64,000 bases of DNA, taken from positions 12,554,501-12,618,500 of the forward strand of contig NC_063273.1 of assembly GCF_910591885.1 (NCBI RefSeq), in the 5' to 3' direction. A model generated the notes under the pieces. That model worked only from the letters and a program-made list of their open reading frames with translations. It was not told where the DNA came from and searched no databases. The DNA comes from Bombus terrestris (taxonomy: Eukaryota; Arthropoda; Insecta; Hymenoptera; Apidae). This document shows positions 11,601-27,715 of the stretch, piece by piece. Made by a program: the position numbers and the translations under genes. Every line of letters begins with the position of its first letter. Within the stretch, counting starts at the first letter, position 1.

Positions 11601-12690
11601 TCGATGTAACGTTATAGTATGTAACGTTAAAAATCATATAGTGATCCAATATAACACTTTTCGATGTAACGTTATAGTATGTAACGTTATACATCATATA
11701 GTGATCCAATATAATGTTATACGTTATAACATAATAGTACATGACGTTAAACGTTGTAACGTAATAGTATATAACGTTATACATCACATAGTGATCCAAT
11801 ATAATATTATAAGTAATAACGTAATAGTACATAACGTTATACGTTGTAACATAATAGTACATAACGTTATACGTTGTAACGTAATAGTATATAACGTTTT
11901 ACGTCATGGAGTGATCCAATATAACGTTATACGATGTAACGTAATAGTATGTAACGTTATACATCATATAGTGATCCAATATAACGTTATACGTTATAAC
12001 GGAATAGTACATAACGTTATACGTTATAACGTAATAGTACATAACGTTATACGTTGTAACGTAATAGTATGTAACGTTATACATCATATAGTGATCCAAT
12101 ATAAAGTTATACGTTATAACATAATAATACATAACGTTATACGTTGTAACGTAATAGTATATAACGTTTCACGTCATATAGTGATCCAATATAATGTTAT
12201 ACGATGTAACGTAATAGTATGTAACGTTATACATCATATAGTGATCCAATATAACGTTATACGTTATAACGTAATAGTACATAACGTTATACGTTATAAC
12301 GTAATAGTATATACCGTTATACGTTGTAACGTAATAGTACATAACGTTATACGTTGTAACGTAATAGTACATAACATTATACGTTGTAACGTAATAGTAT
12401 GTAACGTTATACGTTCTTACGTTATAGTATACAACGTTACACATCATATAGTGATCCAATATAACGTTATACGTTGTAACGTAATAATACATAACGTTAT
12501 ACGCTTTAACGTAACAGTAAATAACGTTATACATCATGTAGTGATCCAATCTAACGTTATACGATGTAATGTAATAGTATGAAACGCTATACATCATATA
12601 GTGATCCAATATAACGTTATACGTTATAACGTAATAGTACATAAAGTTATACGTCATTACGATATTGTTCATAACGTTATATATATTACG
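5641..12690. repeat. Phase-locked array block of about 235 monomers
   Basis: Over about 7 kb every monomer keeps the same 30-bp phase, with base changes but no length change that is not a multiple of 30. As a result one forward frame is open from 5671 to 12582 (2,303 codons) and reverse frames are open in parallel (for example 6421-7512). The predicted peptide is a ten-residue repeat of the NVIRCNVIVH kind. The block ends at about 12690, where one base is missing. Monomers at 6430-7600 are A-rich, with runs of class A and variants such as ATTCTAGCATAATGG. Confidence 0.85.
8242..12295. repeat. 1,980-bp tandem duplication (66 monomers)
   Basis: Positions 8242-10315 are repeated at 10222-12295 with an offset of 1980. 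I noticed no difference between them. Unusual monomers serve as markers, for example GTAGTAGTAC at 8821 and 10801, AGGTTATACATCAAATAG at about 8984 and 10964, and the three ACACTTTTCG monomers at 9555-9685 and 11535-11665. Confidence 0.85.
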
Positions 12691-15600
12691 TAATAGTTTA
12701 TAACGTTATACACTATATAGTGATCCAATATAACGTTATATGTTGTAACGTAATAGTATATAACGTTTCACGTCATATAGTGATCCAATATAACGTTATA
12801 CGATGTAACGTAATAGTATGTAACGTTATACATCATACAGTGATCCAATATAATGTTATACGTTATAACGTAATAGTACGTAAAGTTATATGTTATTACG
12901 AAATAGTTCATAACGTTATACACAATACAGTGATCCAATATAACGTTATACCTTATAACGTAATAGTACATAACGTTTTCCGTTGTAACGTAATAGTACA
13001 TAACGTTATACGTTGTATCGTAATAATACATAACGCTATACGTTGTAACGTAATAGTATATAACGTTTTACGTCATGTAGTGATCCAATATAACGTTATA
13101 CGATGTAACGTAATAGTATGTAAGGTTATACATCAAATAGTGATCCAATATAATATTATGCGTAATAACGTAATAGTACATAAGGGTGTACGTTGTAAGG
13201 TAATAGTATATAACCTTGTACATCATATAGTGATCCAATATAACGATATAGGTTATAACGTAATAGTATATAACGTTATACGTTGTAACATAATAGTACA
13301 TAACGTTATACGTTGTAACGTAATAGTATATAACGTTTTACGTCATGTAGTGATCCAATATAACGTTATACGATGTAACGTAATAGTATGTAACCTTATA
13401 CATCATATAGTGATCCAATATAACGTTATACGTTATAACTTAATAGTTCATACCGTTATACGTTGTAACGTAATAGTACATAACGTTATACGTTGTAACG
13501 TAATAATACATAACGTTATGCGTTGTAACGTAATAGTATGTAACGTTATACATCATATAGTGATCCAATATAACGCTATACGTTCTAACATAATAGTGCA
13601 TGACGTTATACGTTGTAACGTAATAATACATAACGTTATACGTTGTAACGTAATAGTATATAACGTTTTACGTCATATAGTGATCCAATATAACACTTTT
13701 CGATGTAACGTTATAGTATGTAACGTTATACATCATATAGTGATCCAATATGACACTTTTCGATGTAACGTTATAGTATGTAACGTTAAAAATCATATAG
13801 TGATCCAATATAACACTTTTCGATGTAACGTTATAGTATGTAACGTTATACATCATATAGTGATCCAATATAATGTTATACGTTATAACATAATAGTACA
13901 TGACGTTAAACGTTGTAACGTAATAGTATATAACGTTATACATCACATAGTGATCCAATATAATATTATAAGTAATAACGTAATAGTACATAACGTTATA
14001 CGTTGTAACATAATAGTACATAACGTTATACGTTGTAACGTAATAGTATATAACGTTTTACGTCATGGAGTGATCCAATCTAACGTTATACGATGTAATG
14101 TAATAGTATGAAACGCTATACATCATATAGTGATCCAATATAACGTTATACGTTATAACGTAATAGTACATAAAGTTATACGTCATTACGAAATTGTTCA
14201 TAACGTTATATATATTACGTAATAGTTTATAACGTTATACACTATATAGTGATCCAATATAACGTTATATGTTGTAACGTAATAGTATATAACGTTTCAC
14301 GTCATATAGTGATCCAATATAACGTTATACGATGTAACGTAATAGTATGTAACGTTATACATCATATAGTGATCCAATATAACGTTATACGTTATAACGT
14401 AATAGTACATAACGTTATACGTTATAACGTAATAGTACGTACCGTTATACGTTGTAACGTAATAGTACATAACGTTATACGGTGTAACGTAATAGTACAT
14501 AACATTATACGTTGTAACGTAATAGTATGTAACGTTATACGTTCTTACGTTATAGTATACAACGTTATACATCATATAGTGATCCAATATAACGTTATAC
14601 GTTGTAACGTGATAATACATAACGTTATACGTTTTAACGTAACAGTAAATAACGTTATACATCATACAGTGATCCAATATAATGTTATACGTTATAACGT
14701 AGTAGTACGTAAAGTTATATGTTATTACGAAATAGTTCATAACGTTATACACAATACAGTGATCCAATATAACGTTATACCTTATAACGTAATAGTACAT
14801 AACGTTTTCCGTTGTAACGTAATAGTATATAACGTTATACATCATATAGTGATCCAATATAACGTTATACGTTAGAACGTAATAGTATATAACGTTATAC
14901 GTTGTAACGTAATGGTAGATAACGTTATAAATCATATAATGATCCAATATAACGCTTTTCGATGTAACGTAATAGTATGTAACGTTATACATCATATAAT
15001 AATCCAATATAACGTTATACGTTGTAACGTAATAATACATAACGTTATACGTTTTAACGTAACAGTAAATAACGTTATACATCATACAGTGATCCAATAT
15101 AATGTTATACGTTATAACGTAATAGTACGTAAAGTTATATGTTATTACGAAATAGTTCATAACGTTATACACAATACAGTGATCCAATATGACGTTATAC
15201 CTTATAACGTAATTGTACATAACGTTTTCCGTTGTAACGTAATAGTATATAACGTTATACATCATATAGTGATCCAATATAACGTTATACGTTATAACGT
15301 AATAGTACATGACGTTAAACGTTGTAACGTAATGTTATATAACGTTTTACGTCATATAGTGATTCAATATAACGTTATACGATGTAACGTAATAATACAT
15401 AACGTTATGCGTTGTAACGTAATAGTATGTAACGTTATACATCATATAGTGATCCAATATGACAATTTTCGATGTAACGTTATAGTATGTAACGTTATAA
15501 ATCATATAGTGGTCCAGTATAATGTTATACGTTATAACATAATAGTACATGACGTTAAACGTTGTAACGTAATAGTATATAACGTTATACATCATATAGT

Positions 15601-15711
15601 GATCCAATATAAAGTTATACGTTAAAACATAATAATACATAACGTTATACGTTGTAACGTAATAGTATATAACGTTTTACGTCATATAGTGATCCAATAT
15701 AACGTCATACG
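12691..15711. repeat. Mosaic array block with two one-base phase shifts
   Basis: This block joins pieces of other blocks. A 29-bp monomer (ATATATTACG variant) lies near 12690 and again near 14210, each moving the phase by one base. Positions 12541-12831 recur at 14070-14360 (offset 1529). Between about 14,640 and 15,260 monomers of the left-edge type (TATGTTATTACGAAATAG) appear twice. Several frames of 200-460 codons are open here for the same reason as elsewhere in the array. Confidence 0.75.
12980..14079. repeat. Third, partial copy of the 1,980-bp unit
   Basis: This 1.1-kb stretch matches 8841-9940 (offset 4139) and 10821-11920 (offset 2159). Its left edge is a switch from left-edge-type monomers (GTTTTCCGTTG), and its right edge switches at GGAGTGATCCAATC into sequence copied from 12541 onward, so both joins fall inside monomers that align in phase. 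Confidence 0.8.
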
Positions 15712-18700
15712 TTATAACGTAATAGTACATGACGTTAAACGTTGTAACGTAATATTATATAACGTTTTACGTCATATAGTGATCCAATATAACGTTATAC
15801 GATGTAACGTAATAGTATGTAACGATATACATCATATAGTGATCCAATATAATGTTATACGTTATAACGTAATAGTACATAACGTTATACGTTGTAACGT
15901 AATAGTATATAATCTTATACATCATATAGTGATCCAATATGACGTTATACGTTATAACGTAATAGTATATGACGTTATACGTTGTAACGTAATAGTAGAT
16001 AACGTTTTACGTCATATAGTGATCCAATATAACGTTATACGATGTAACGTAATAGTATGTAACGTTATACATCATATAGTGATCCAATATAAAGTTATAC
16101 GTTATAACATAATAGTACATGACGTTAAACGTTGTAACGTAATAGTACATAACGTTATACGTTGTAACGTAATAATACATAACGTTATGCGTTGTAACGT
16201 AATAGTATGTAACGTTATACATCATATAGTGATCCAATATAAAGTTATACGTTATAACATAATAATACATAACGTTATACGTTGTAACGTAATAGTATAT
16301 AACCTTATACATCATATAGTGATCCAATATGACGTTATACGTTATAACATAATAGTAACTGTCGTTATACGTTGTAACGTAATAGTAGATAACGTTATAA
16401 ATCATATAGTGATCCAATATAACGCCTTTCGATGTAACGTAATAGTATGTAACCTTATACATCATATAGTGATCCAATATAACGTTATACGTTATAACTT
16501 AATAGTTCATACCGTTATACGTTGTAACGTAATAGTACATAACGTTATACGTTGTAACGTAATAATACATAGCGTTATGCGTTGTAACGTAATAGTATGT
16601 AACGTTATACATCATATAGTGATCCAATATAACGCTATACGTTCTAACATAATAGTGCATGACGTTATACGTTGTAACGTAATAATACATAACGTTATAC
16701 GTTGTAACGTAATAATACATAGCGTTATGCGTTGTAACGTAATAGTATGTAACGTTATACATCATATAGTGATCCAATATAACGCTATACGTTCTAACAT
16801 AATAGTGCATGACGTTATACGTTGTAACGTAATAATACATAACGTTATACGTTGTGACGTAATAGTATATAACGTTTTACGTCATATAGTGATCCATTAT
16901 AACACTTTTCGATGTAACGTTATAGTATGTAACGTTATACATCACATAGTGATCCAATATGACACTTTTCGATGTAACGTTATAGTATGTAACGTTATAA
17001 ATCATATAGTGGTCCAGTATAATGTTATACGTTATAACATAATAGTACATGACGTTAAACGTTGTAACGTAATAGTATATAACGTTATACATCATATAGT
17101 GATCCAACATAAAGTTATACGTTAAAACATAATAATACATAACGTTATACGTTGTAACGTAATAGTATATAACGTTTTACGTCATATACTGATCCAATAT
17201 AACGTTATACGATGTAACGTAATTGTATGTAACGTTATACATCATATAGTGATCCAATATAACGTTATACGTAATAACGTAATAGTACATAACGTTATAC
17301 GTTGTAACGTAATAGTATATAACCTTATACATCGTATAGTGATCCAATATAACGTTATACGTTATAACGTAATAGTATGTAACGTTATACATCATATAGT
17401 GATCCAATATAAAGTTATACGTTATAACATAATAGTAACTGACGTTAAACGTTGTAACGTAATAGTATATAACGTTTTACGTCATATAGTGATCCAATAT
17501 AATATTATACGTAATAACGTAATAGTATATGACGTTATACGTTGTAACGTAATAGTAGATAACGTTATAAATCATATAGTGATCCAATATAACGCCTTTC
17601 GATGTAACGTAATAGTATGTAACGTTATACATCATATAGTAATCCAATATAACGTTATACGTTCTAACATAATAGTACATGACGTTATACGTTGTAACGT
17701 AATAGTATATAACGTTACACATCATATAGTGATCCAATATAACGCTATACGTTCTAACATAATAGTACATGACGTTATACGTTGTAACGTAATAGTATAT
17801 AACGTTACACATCATATAGTGATCCAATATAACGCTATACGTTCTAACATAATAGTACATGACGTTATACGTTGTAACGTAATAGTATATAACGTTACAC
17901 ATCATAGTGATCCAATATAACGTTATACGTTATAACTTAATAGTTCATACCGTTATACGCTGTAACGTAGTAGTACATAACGTTATAGGTTGTAACGTAA
18001 TAATACATAACGTTATACGTTGTAACGTTATAGTATGTAACGTTATACATCATATAGTGATCCAATATGACACTTTTCGATGTAACGTTATAGTATGTAA
18101 CGTTATAAATCATATAGTGATCCAATATAATGTTATACGTAATAACGTAATAGTACATAACGTTATACGTTGTAACGTAATAGTATATAACCTTATACAT
18201 CATATAGTGATCCAATATAACGTTATACGTTATAACGTAATAGTATGTAACGTTATACATCATATAGTGATCCAATATAAAGTTATACGTTATAACATAA
18301 TAGTACCTGACGTTAAACGTTGTAACGTAATAGTATATAACGTTTTACGTCTTATAGTGATCCAATATAACGTTATGCGATGTAACGTAATAGTATGTAA
18401 CGTTATACATCACATAGTGATCCAATATAATATTATACGTAATAACGTAATAGTACATAACGTTATACGTTGTAACGTAATAGTATATAACCTTATAAAT
18501 CATATAGTGATCCAATATGACGTTATACGTTATAACGTAATAGTCTATGACGTTATACGTTGTATCGTAATAGTAGATAACGTTATAAATCATATAGTGA
18601 TCCAATATAACGCCTTTCGTTGTAACGTAATAGTATGTAACGTTATACATCATATAGTAATCCAATATAACGTTATACGTTCTAACATAATAGTACATGA

Positions 18701-21700
18701 CGTTATACGTTGTAACGTAATAGTATATAACGTTACACATCATATAGTGATCCAATATAACGCTATACGTTCTAACATAATAGTACATGACGTTATACGT
18801 TGTAACGTAATAGTATATAACGTTACACATCATATAGTGATCCAATATAACGTTATACGTTATAACTTAATAGTTCATACCGTTATACGTTGTAACGTAA
18901 TAGTACATAACGTTATACGTTGTAACGTAATAATACATAACGTTATGCGTTGTAACGTAATAGTATGTAACGTTATACATCATATAGTGATCCAATATAA
19001 CGCTATACGTTCTAACATAATAGTGCATGACGTTATACGTTGTAACGTAATAATACATAACGTTATACGTTGTAACGTAATAGTATATAACGTTTTACGT
19101 CATATAGTGATCCATTATAACACTTTTCGATGTAACGTTATAGTATGTAACGTTATACATCATATAGTGATCCAATTTGACACTTTTCGATGTAACGTTA
19201 TAGTATGTAACGTTATAAATCATATAGTGATCCAATATAATGTTATACGTAATAACGTAATAGTACATAACGTTATACGTTGTAACGTAATAGTATATAA
19301 CCTTATACATCATATAGTGATCCAATATAACGTTATACGTTATAACGTAATAGTATGTAACGTTATACATAATATAGTGATCCAATATGAAGTTATACGT
19401 TATAACATAATAGTACCTGACGTTAAACGTTGTAACGTAATAGTAGATAACGTTATAAATCATATAGTGATCCAATATAACGCCTTTCGATGTAACGTAA
19501 TAGTATGTAACGTTATACATCATATAGTAATCCAATATAACGTTATACGTTCTAACATAATAGTACATGACGTTATACGTTGTAACGTAATAGTATATAA
19601 CGTTACACATCATATAGTGATCCAATATAACGCTATACGTTCTAACATAATAGTACATGACGTTATACGTTGTAACGTAATAGTATATAACGTTACACAT
19701 CATATAGTGATCCAATATAACGTTATACGTTATAACTTAATAGTTCATACCGTTATACGTTGTAACGTAATAGTACATAACGTTATACGTTGTAACGTAA
19801 TAATACATAACGTTATGCGTTGTAACGTAATAGTATGTAACGTTATACATCATATAGTGATCCAATATAACGCTATACGTTCTAACATAATAGTGCATGA
19901 CGTTATACGTTGTAACGTAATAGTATATAACGTTATACATCATATAGTGATCCAATATAAAGTTATACGTTAAAACATAATAATACATAACGTTATACGT
20001 TGTAACGTAATAGTATATAACGTTTTACGTCATATAGTGATCCATTATAACACTTTTCGATGTAACGTTATAGTATGTAACGTTATACATCATATAGTGA
20101 TCCAATATGACACTTTTCGATGTAACGTTATAGTATGTAACGTTATAAATCATATAGTGGTCCAATATAATGTTATACGTTATAACATAATAGTACATGA
20201 CGTTAAACGTTGTAACGTAATAGTATATAACGTTATACATCATATAGTGATCCAATATGACGTTATACGTTATAACGTAATAGTATATGACGTTATACGT
20301 TGTATCGTAATAGTAGATAACGTTATAAATCATATAGTGATCCAATATAACGCCTTTCGATGTAACGTAATAGTATGTAACGTTATACATCATATAGTAA
20401 TCCAATATAACGTTATACGTTCTAACATAATAGTACATGACGTTATACGTTGTAACGTAATAGTATATAACGTTTTACGTCATATAGTGATCCATTATAA
20501 CACTTTTCGATGTAACGTTATAGTATGTAACGTTATACATCATATAGTGATCCAATATGACACTTTTCGATGTAACGTTATAGTATGTAACGTTATAAAT
20601 CATATAGTGATCCAATATAATGTTATACGTTATAACATAATAGTACATGACGTTAAACGTTGTAACGTAATAGTATATAACGTTATACATCATATAGTGA
20701 TCCAATATAAAGTTATATGTTAAAACATAATAATACATAACGTTATACGTTGTAACGTAATAGTATATAACGTTTTACGTCATATAGTGATCCAATATAA
20801 CGTCAAACTTTAACGTAATAGTACATGACGTTAAACGTTGTAACGTAATATTATATAACGTTTTACGTCATATAGTGATCCAATATAACGTTATACGATG
20901 TAACGTAATAGTATGTAACGATATACATCATATAGTGATCCAATATAATGTTATACGTTATAACGTAATAGTACATAACGTTATACGTTGTAACGTAATA
21001 GTATATAACCTTATACATCATATAGTGATCCAATATGACGTTATACGTTATAACGTAATAGTATATGACGTTATACGTTGTATCGTAATAGTAGATAACG
21101 TTATAAATCATATAGTGATCCAATATAACGCCTTTCGATGTAACGTAATAGTATGTAACGTTATACATCATATAGTAATCCAATATAACGTTATACGTTC
21201 TAACATAATAGTACATGACGTTATACGTTGTAACGTAATAGTATATAACGTTTTACGTCATATAGTGATCCATTATAACACTTTTCGATGTAACGTTATA
21301 GTATGTAACGTTATACATCATATAGTGATCCAATATGACACTTTTCGATGTAACGTTATAGTATGTAACGTTATAAATCATATAGTGGTCCAATATAATG
21401 TTATACGTTATAACATAATAGTACATGACGTTAAACGTTGTAACGTAATAGTATATAACGTTATACATCATATAGTGATCCAATATAAAGTTATATGTTA
21501 AAACATAATAATACATAACGTTATACGTTGTAACGTAATAGTATATAACGTTTTACGTCATATAGTGATCCAATATAACGTCATACTTTAACGTAATAGT
21601 ACATGACGTTAAACGTTGTAACGTAATATTATATAACGTTTTACGTCATATAGTGATCCAATATAACGTTATACGATGTAACGTAATAGTATGTAACGAT

Positions 21701-24700
21701 ATACATCATATAGTGATCCAATATAATGTTATACGTTATAACGTAATAGTACATAACGTTATACGTTGTAACGTAATAGTATATAATCTTATACATCATA
21801 TAGTGATCCAATATGACGTTATACGTTATAACGTAATAGTATATGACGTTATACGTTGTAACGTAATAGTAGATAACGTTTTACGTCATATAGTGATCCA
21901 ATATAACGTTATACGATGTAACGTAATAGTATGTAACGTTATACATCATATAGTGATCCAATATAAAGTTATACGTTATAACATAATAGTACATGACGTT
22001 AAACGTTGTAACGTAATAGTACATAACGTTATACGTTGTAACGTAATAATACATAACGTTATGCGTTGTAACGTAATAGTATGTAACGTTATACATCATA
22101 TAGTGATCCAATATAAAGTTATACGTTATAACATAATAATACATAACGTTATACGTTGTAACGTAATAGTATATAACCTTATACATCATATAGTGATCCA
22201 ATATGACGTTATACGTTATAACATAATAGTAACTGTCGTTATACGTTGTAACGTAATAGTAGATAACGTTATAAATCATATAGTGATCCAATATAACGCC
22301 TTTCGATGTAACGTAATAGTATGTAACCTTATACATCATATAGTGATCCAATATAACGTTATACGTTATAACTTAATAGTTCATACCGTTATACGTTGTA
22401 ACGTAATAGTACATAACGTTATACGTTGTAACGTAATAATACATAGCGTTATGCGTTGTAACGTAATAGTATGTAACGTTATACATCATATAGTGATCCA
22501 ATATAACGCTATACGTTCTAACATAATAGTGCATGACGTTATACGTTGTAACGTAATAATACATAACGTTATACGTTGTAACGTAATAATACATAGCGTT
22601 ATGCGTTGTAACGTAATAGTATGTAACGTTATACATCATATAGTGATCCAATATAACGCTATACGTTCTAACATAATAGTGCATGACGTTATACGTTGTA
22701 ACGTAATAATACATAACGTTATACGTTGTGACGTAATAGTATATAACGTTTTACGTCATATAGTGATCCATTATAACACTTTTCGATGTAACGTTATAGT
22801 ATGTAACGTTATACATCACATAGTGATCCAATATGACACTTTTCGATGTAACGTTATAGTATGTAACGTTATAAATCATATAGTGGTCCAGTATAATGTT
22901 ATACGTTATAACATAATAGTACATGACGTTAAACGTTGTAACGTAATAGTATATAACGTTATACATCATATAGTGATCCAACATAAAGTTATACGTTAAA
23001 ACATAATAATACATAACGTTATACGTTGTAACGTAATAGTATATAACGTTTTACGTCATATACTGATCCAATATAACGTTATACGATGTAACGTAATTGT
23101 ATGTAACGTTATACATCATATAGTGATCCAATATAACGTTATACGTAATAACGTAATAGTACATAACGTTATACGTTGTAACGTAATAGTATATAACCTT
23201 ATACATCGTATAGTGATCCAATATAACGTTATACGTTATAACGTAATAGTATGTAACGTTATACATCATATAGTGATCCAATATAAAGTTATACGTTATA
23301 ACATAATAGTAACTGACGTTAAACGTTGTAACGTAATAGTATATAACGTTTTACGTCATATAGTGATCCAATATAATATTATACGTAATAACGTAATAGT
23401 ATATGACGTTATACGTTGTAACGTAATAGTAGATAACGTTATAAATCATATAGTGATCCAATATAACGCCTTTCGATGTAACGTAATAGTATGTAACGTT
23501 ATACATCATATAGTAATCCAATATAACGTTATACGTTCTAACATAATAGTACATGACGTTATACGTTGTAACGTAATAGTATATAACGTTACACATCATA
23601 TAGTGATCCAATATAACGCTATACGTTCTAACATAATAGTACATGACGTTATACGTTGTAACGTAATAGTATATAACGTTACACATCATATAGTGATCCA
23701 ATATAACGCTATACGTTCTAACATAATAGTACATGACGTTATACGTTGTAACGTAATAGTATATAACGTTACACATCATAGTGATCCAATATAACGTTAT
23801 ACGTTATAACTTAATAGTTCATACCGTTATACGCTGTAACGTAGTAGTACATAACGTTATAGGTTGTAACGTAATAATACATAACGTTATACGTTGTAAC
23901 GTTATAGTATGTAACGTTATACATCATATAGTGATCCAATATGACACTTTTCGATGTAACGTTATAGTATGTAACGTTATAAATCATATAGTGATCCAAT
24001 ATAATGTTATACGTAATAACGTAATAGTACATAACGTTATACGTTGTAACGTAATAGTATATAACCTTATACATCATATAGTGATCCAATATAACGTTAT
24101 ACGTTATAACGTAATAGTATGTAACGTTATACATCATATAGTGATCCAATATAAAGTTATACGTTATAACATAATAGTACCTGACGTTAAACGTTGTAAC
24201 GTAATAGTATATAACGTTTTACGTCTTATAGTGATCCAATATAACGTTATACGATGTAACGTAATAGTATGTAACGTTATACATCACATAGTGATCCAAT
24301 ATAATATTATACGTAATAACGTAATAGTACATAACGTTATACGTTGTAACGTAATAGTATATAACCTTATAAATCATATAGTGATCCAATATGACGTTAT
24401 ACGTTATAACGTAATAGTCTATGACGTTATACGTTGTATCGTAATAGTAGATAACGTTATAAATCATATAGTGATCCAATATAACGCCTTTCGTTGTAAC
24501 GTAATAGTATGTAACGTTATACATCATATAGTAATCCAATATAACGTTATACGTTCTAACATAATAGTACATGACGTTATACGTTGTAACGTAATAGTAT
24601 ATAACGTTACACATCATATAGTGATCCAATATAACGCTATACGTTCTAACATAATAGTACATGACGTTATACGTTGTAACGTAATAGTATATAACGTTAC

Positions 24701-27700
24701 ACATCATATAGTGATCCAATATAACGTTATACGTTATAACTTAATAGTTCATACCGTTATACGTTGTAACGTAATAGTACATAACGTTATACGTTGTAAC
24801 GTAATAATACATAACGTTATGCGTTGTAACGTAATAGTATGTAACGTTATACATCATATAGTGATCCAATATAACGCTATACGTTCTAACATAATAGTGC
24901 ATGACGTTATACGTTGTAACGTAATAATACATAACGTTATACGTTGTAACGTAATAGTATATAACGTTTTACGTCATATAGTGATCCATTATAACACTTT
25001 TCGATGTAACGTTATAGTATGTAACGTTATACATCATATAGTGATCCAATTTGACACTTTTCGATGTAACGTTATAGTATGTAACGTTATAAATCATATA
25101 GTGATCCAATATAATGTTATACGTAATAACGTAATAGTACATAACGTTATACGTTGTAACGTAATAGTATATAACCTTATACATCATATAGTGATCCAAT
25201 ATAACGTTATACGTTATAACGTAATAGTATGTAACGTTATACATAATATAGTGATCCAATATGAAGTTATACGTTATAACATAATAGTACCTGACGTTAA
25301 ACGTTGTAACGTAATAGTAGATAACGTTATAAATCATATAGTGATCCAATATAACGCCTTTCGATGTAACGTAATAGTATGTAACGTTATACATCATATA
25401 GTAATCCAATATAACGTTATACGTTCTAACATAATAGTACATGACGTTATACGTTGTAACGTAATAGTATATAACGTTACACATCATATAGTGATCCAAT
25501 ATAACGCTATACGTTCTAACATAATAGTACATGACGTTATACGTTGTAACGTAATAGTATATAACGTTACACATCATATAGTGATCCAATATAACGTTAT
25601 ACGTTATAACTTAATAGTTCATACCGTTATACGTTGTAACGTAATAGTACATAACGTTATACGTTGTAACGTAATAATACATAACGTTATGCGTTGTAAC
25701 GTAATAGTATGTAACGTTATACATCATATAGTGATCCAATATAACGCTATACGTTCTAACATAATAGTGCATGACGTTATACGTTGTAACGTAATAGTAT
25801 ATAACGTTATACATCATATAGTGATCCAATATAAAGTTATACGTTAAAACATAATAATACATAACGTTATACGTTGTAACGTAATAGTATATAACGTTTT
25901 ACGTCATATAGTGATCCATTATAACACTTTTCGATGTAACGTTATAGTATGTAACGTTATACATCATATAGTGATCCAATATGACACTTTTCGATGTAAC
26001 GTTATAGTATGTAACGTTATAAATCATATAGTGGTCCAATATAATGTTATACGTTATAACATAATAGTACATGACGTTAAACGTTGTAACGTAATAGTAT
26101 ATAACGTTATACATCATATAGTGATCCAATATGACGTTATACGTTATAACGTAATAGTATATGACGTTATACGTTGTATCGTAATAGTAGATAACGTTAT
26201 AAATCATATAGTGATCCAATATAACGCCTTTCGATGTAACGTAATAGTATGTAACGTTATACATCATATAGTAATCCAATATAACGTTATACGTTCTAAC
26301 ATAATAGTACATGACGTTATACGTTGTAACGTAATAGTATATAACGTTTTACGTCATATAGTGATCCATTATAACACTTTTCGATGTAACGTTATAGTAT
26401 GTAACGTTATACATCATATAGTGATCCAATATGACACTTTTCGATGTAACGTTATAGTATGTAACGTTATAAATCATATAGTGGTCCAATATAATGTTAT
26501 ACGTTATAACATAATAGTACATGACGTTAAACGTTGTAACGTAATAGTATATAACGTTATACATCATATAGTGATCCAATATAAAGTTATATGTTAAAAC
26601 ATAATAATACATAACGTTATACGTTGTAACGTAATAGTATATAACGTTTTACGTCATATAGTGATCCAATATAACGTCAAACTTTAACGTAATAGTACAT
26701 GACGTTAAACGTTGTAACGTAATATTATATAACGTTTTACGTCATATAGTGATCCAATATAACGTTATACGATGTAACGTAATAGTATGTAACGATATAC
26801 ATCATATAGTGATCCAATATAATGTTATACGTTATAACGTAATAGTACATAACGTTATACGTTGTAACGTAATAGTATATAACCTTATACATCATATAGT
26901 GATCCAATATGACGTTATACGTTATAACGTAATAGTATATGACGTTATACGTTGTATCGTAATAGTAGATAACGTTATAAATCATATAGTGATCCAATAT
27001 AACGCCTTTCGATGTAACGTAATAGTATGTAACGTTATACATCATATAGTAATCCAATATAACGTTATACGTTCTAACATAATAGTACATGACGTTATAC
27101 GTTGTAACGTAATAGTATATAACGTTTTACGTCATATAGTGATCCATTATAACACTTTTCGATGTAACGTTATAGTATGTAACGTTATACATCATATAGT
27201 GATCCAATATGACACTTTTCGATGTAACGTTATAGTATGTAACGTTATAAATCATATAGTGGTCCAATATAATGTTATACGTTATAACATAATAGTACAT
27301 GACGTTAAACGTTGTAACGTAATAGTATATAACGTTATACATCATATAGTGATCCAATATAAAGTTATATGTTAAAACATAATAATACATAACGTTATAC
27401 GTTGTAACGTAATAGTATATAACGTTTTACGTCATATAGTGATCCAATATAACGTCATACTTTAACGTAATAGTACATGACGTTAAACGTTGTAACGTAA
27501 TATTATATAACGTTTTACGTCATATAGTGATCCAATATAACGTTATACGATGTAACGTAATAGTATGTAACGATATACATCATATAGTGATCCAATATAA
27601 TGTTATACGTTATAACGTAATAGTACATAACGTTATACGTTGTAACGTAATAGTATATAACCTTATACATCATATAGTGATCCAATATGACGTTATACGT

Positions 27701-27715
27701 TATAACGTAATAGTA
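15712..27715. repeat. 5,874-bp tandem duplication, nearly identical
   Basis: Positions 15712-21841 match 21586-27715 with a constant offset of 5874. The differences I found are at 18377/24251 (G/A), 20610/26484 (A/G) and 21787/27661 (T/C), plus the edge where the second copy has a two-base deletion near 21585. Both copies share rare markers: a two-base loss in ATCATAGTGATCC at 17895/23769, and CGTCAAACTTTAACG at 20801/26675. Such likeness implies a very recent event, homogenisation, or an assembly doubling. Confidence 0.85.
20233..21873. repeat. 778-bp tandem pair inside the 5,874-bp unit
   Basis: Positions 20233-21095 match 21011-21873 at offset 778, which is 26 monomers less the two bases lost in the CTTTAACG monomer. 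Each copy ends with that short monomer (about 20809 and 21585), differing by one base (CAAACTTT versus CATACTTT). The same pair is repeated at 26.1-27.7 kb in the second large copy. Confidence 0.75.
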
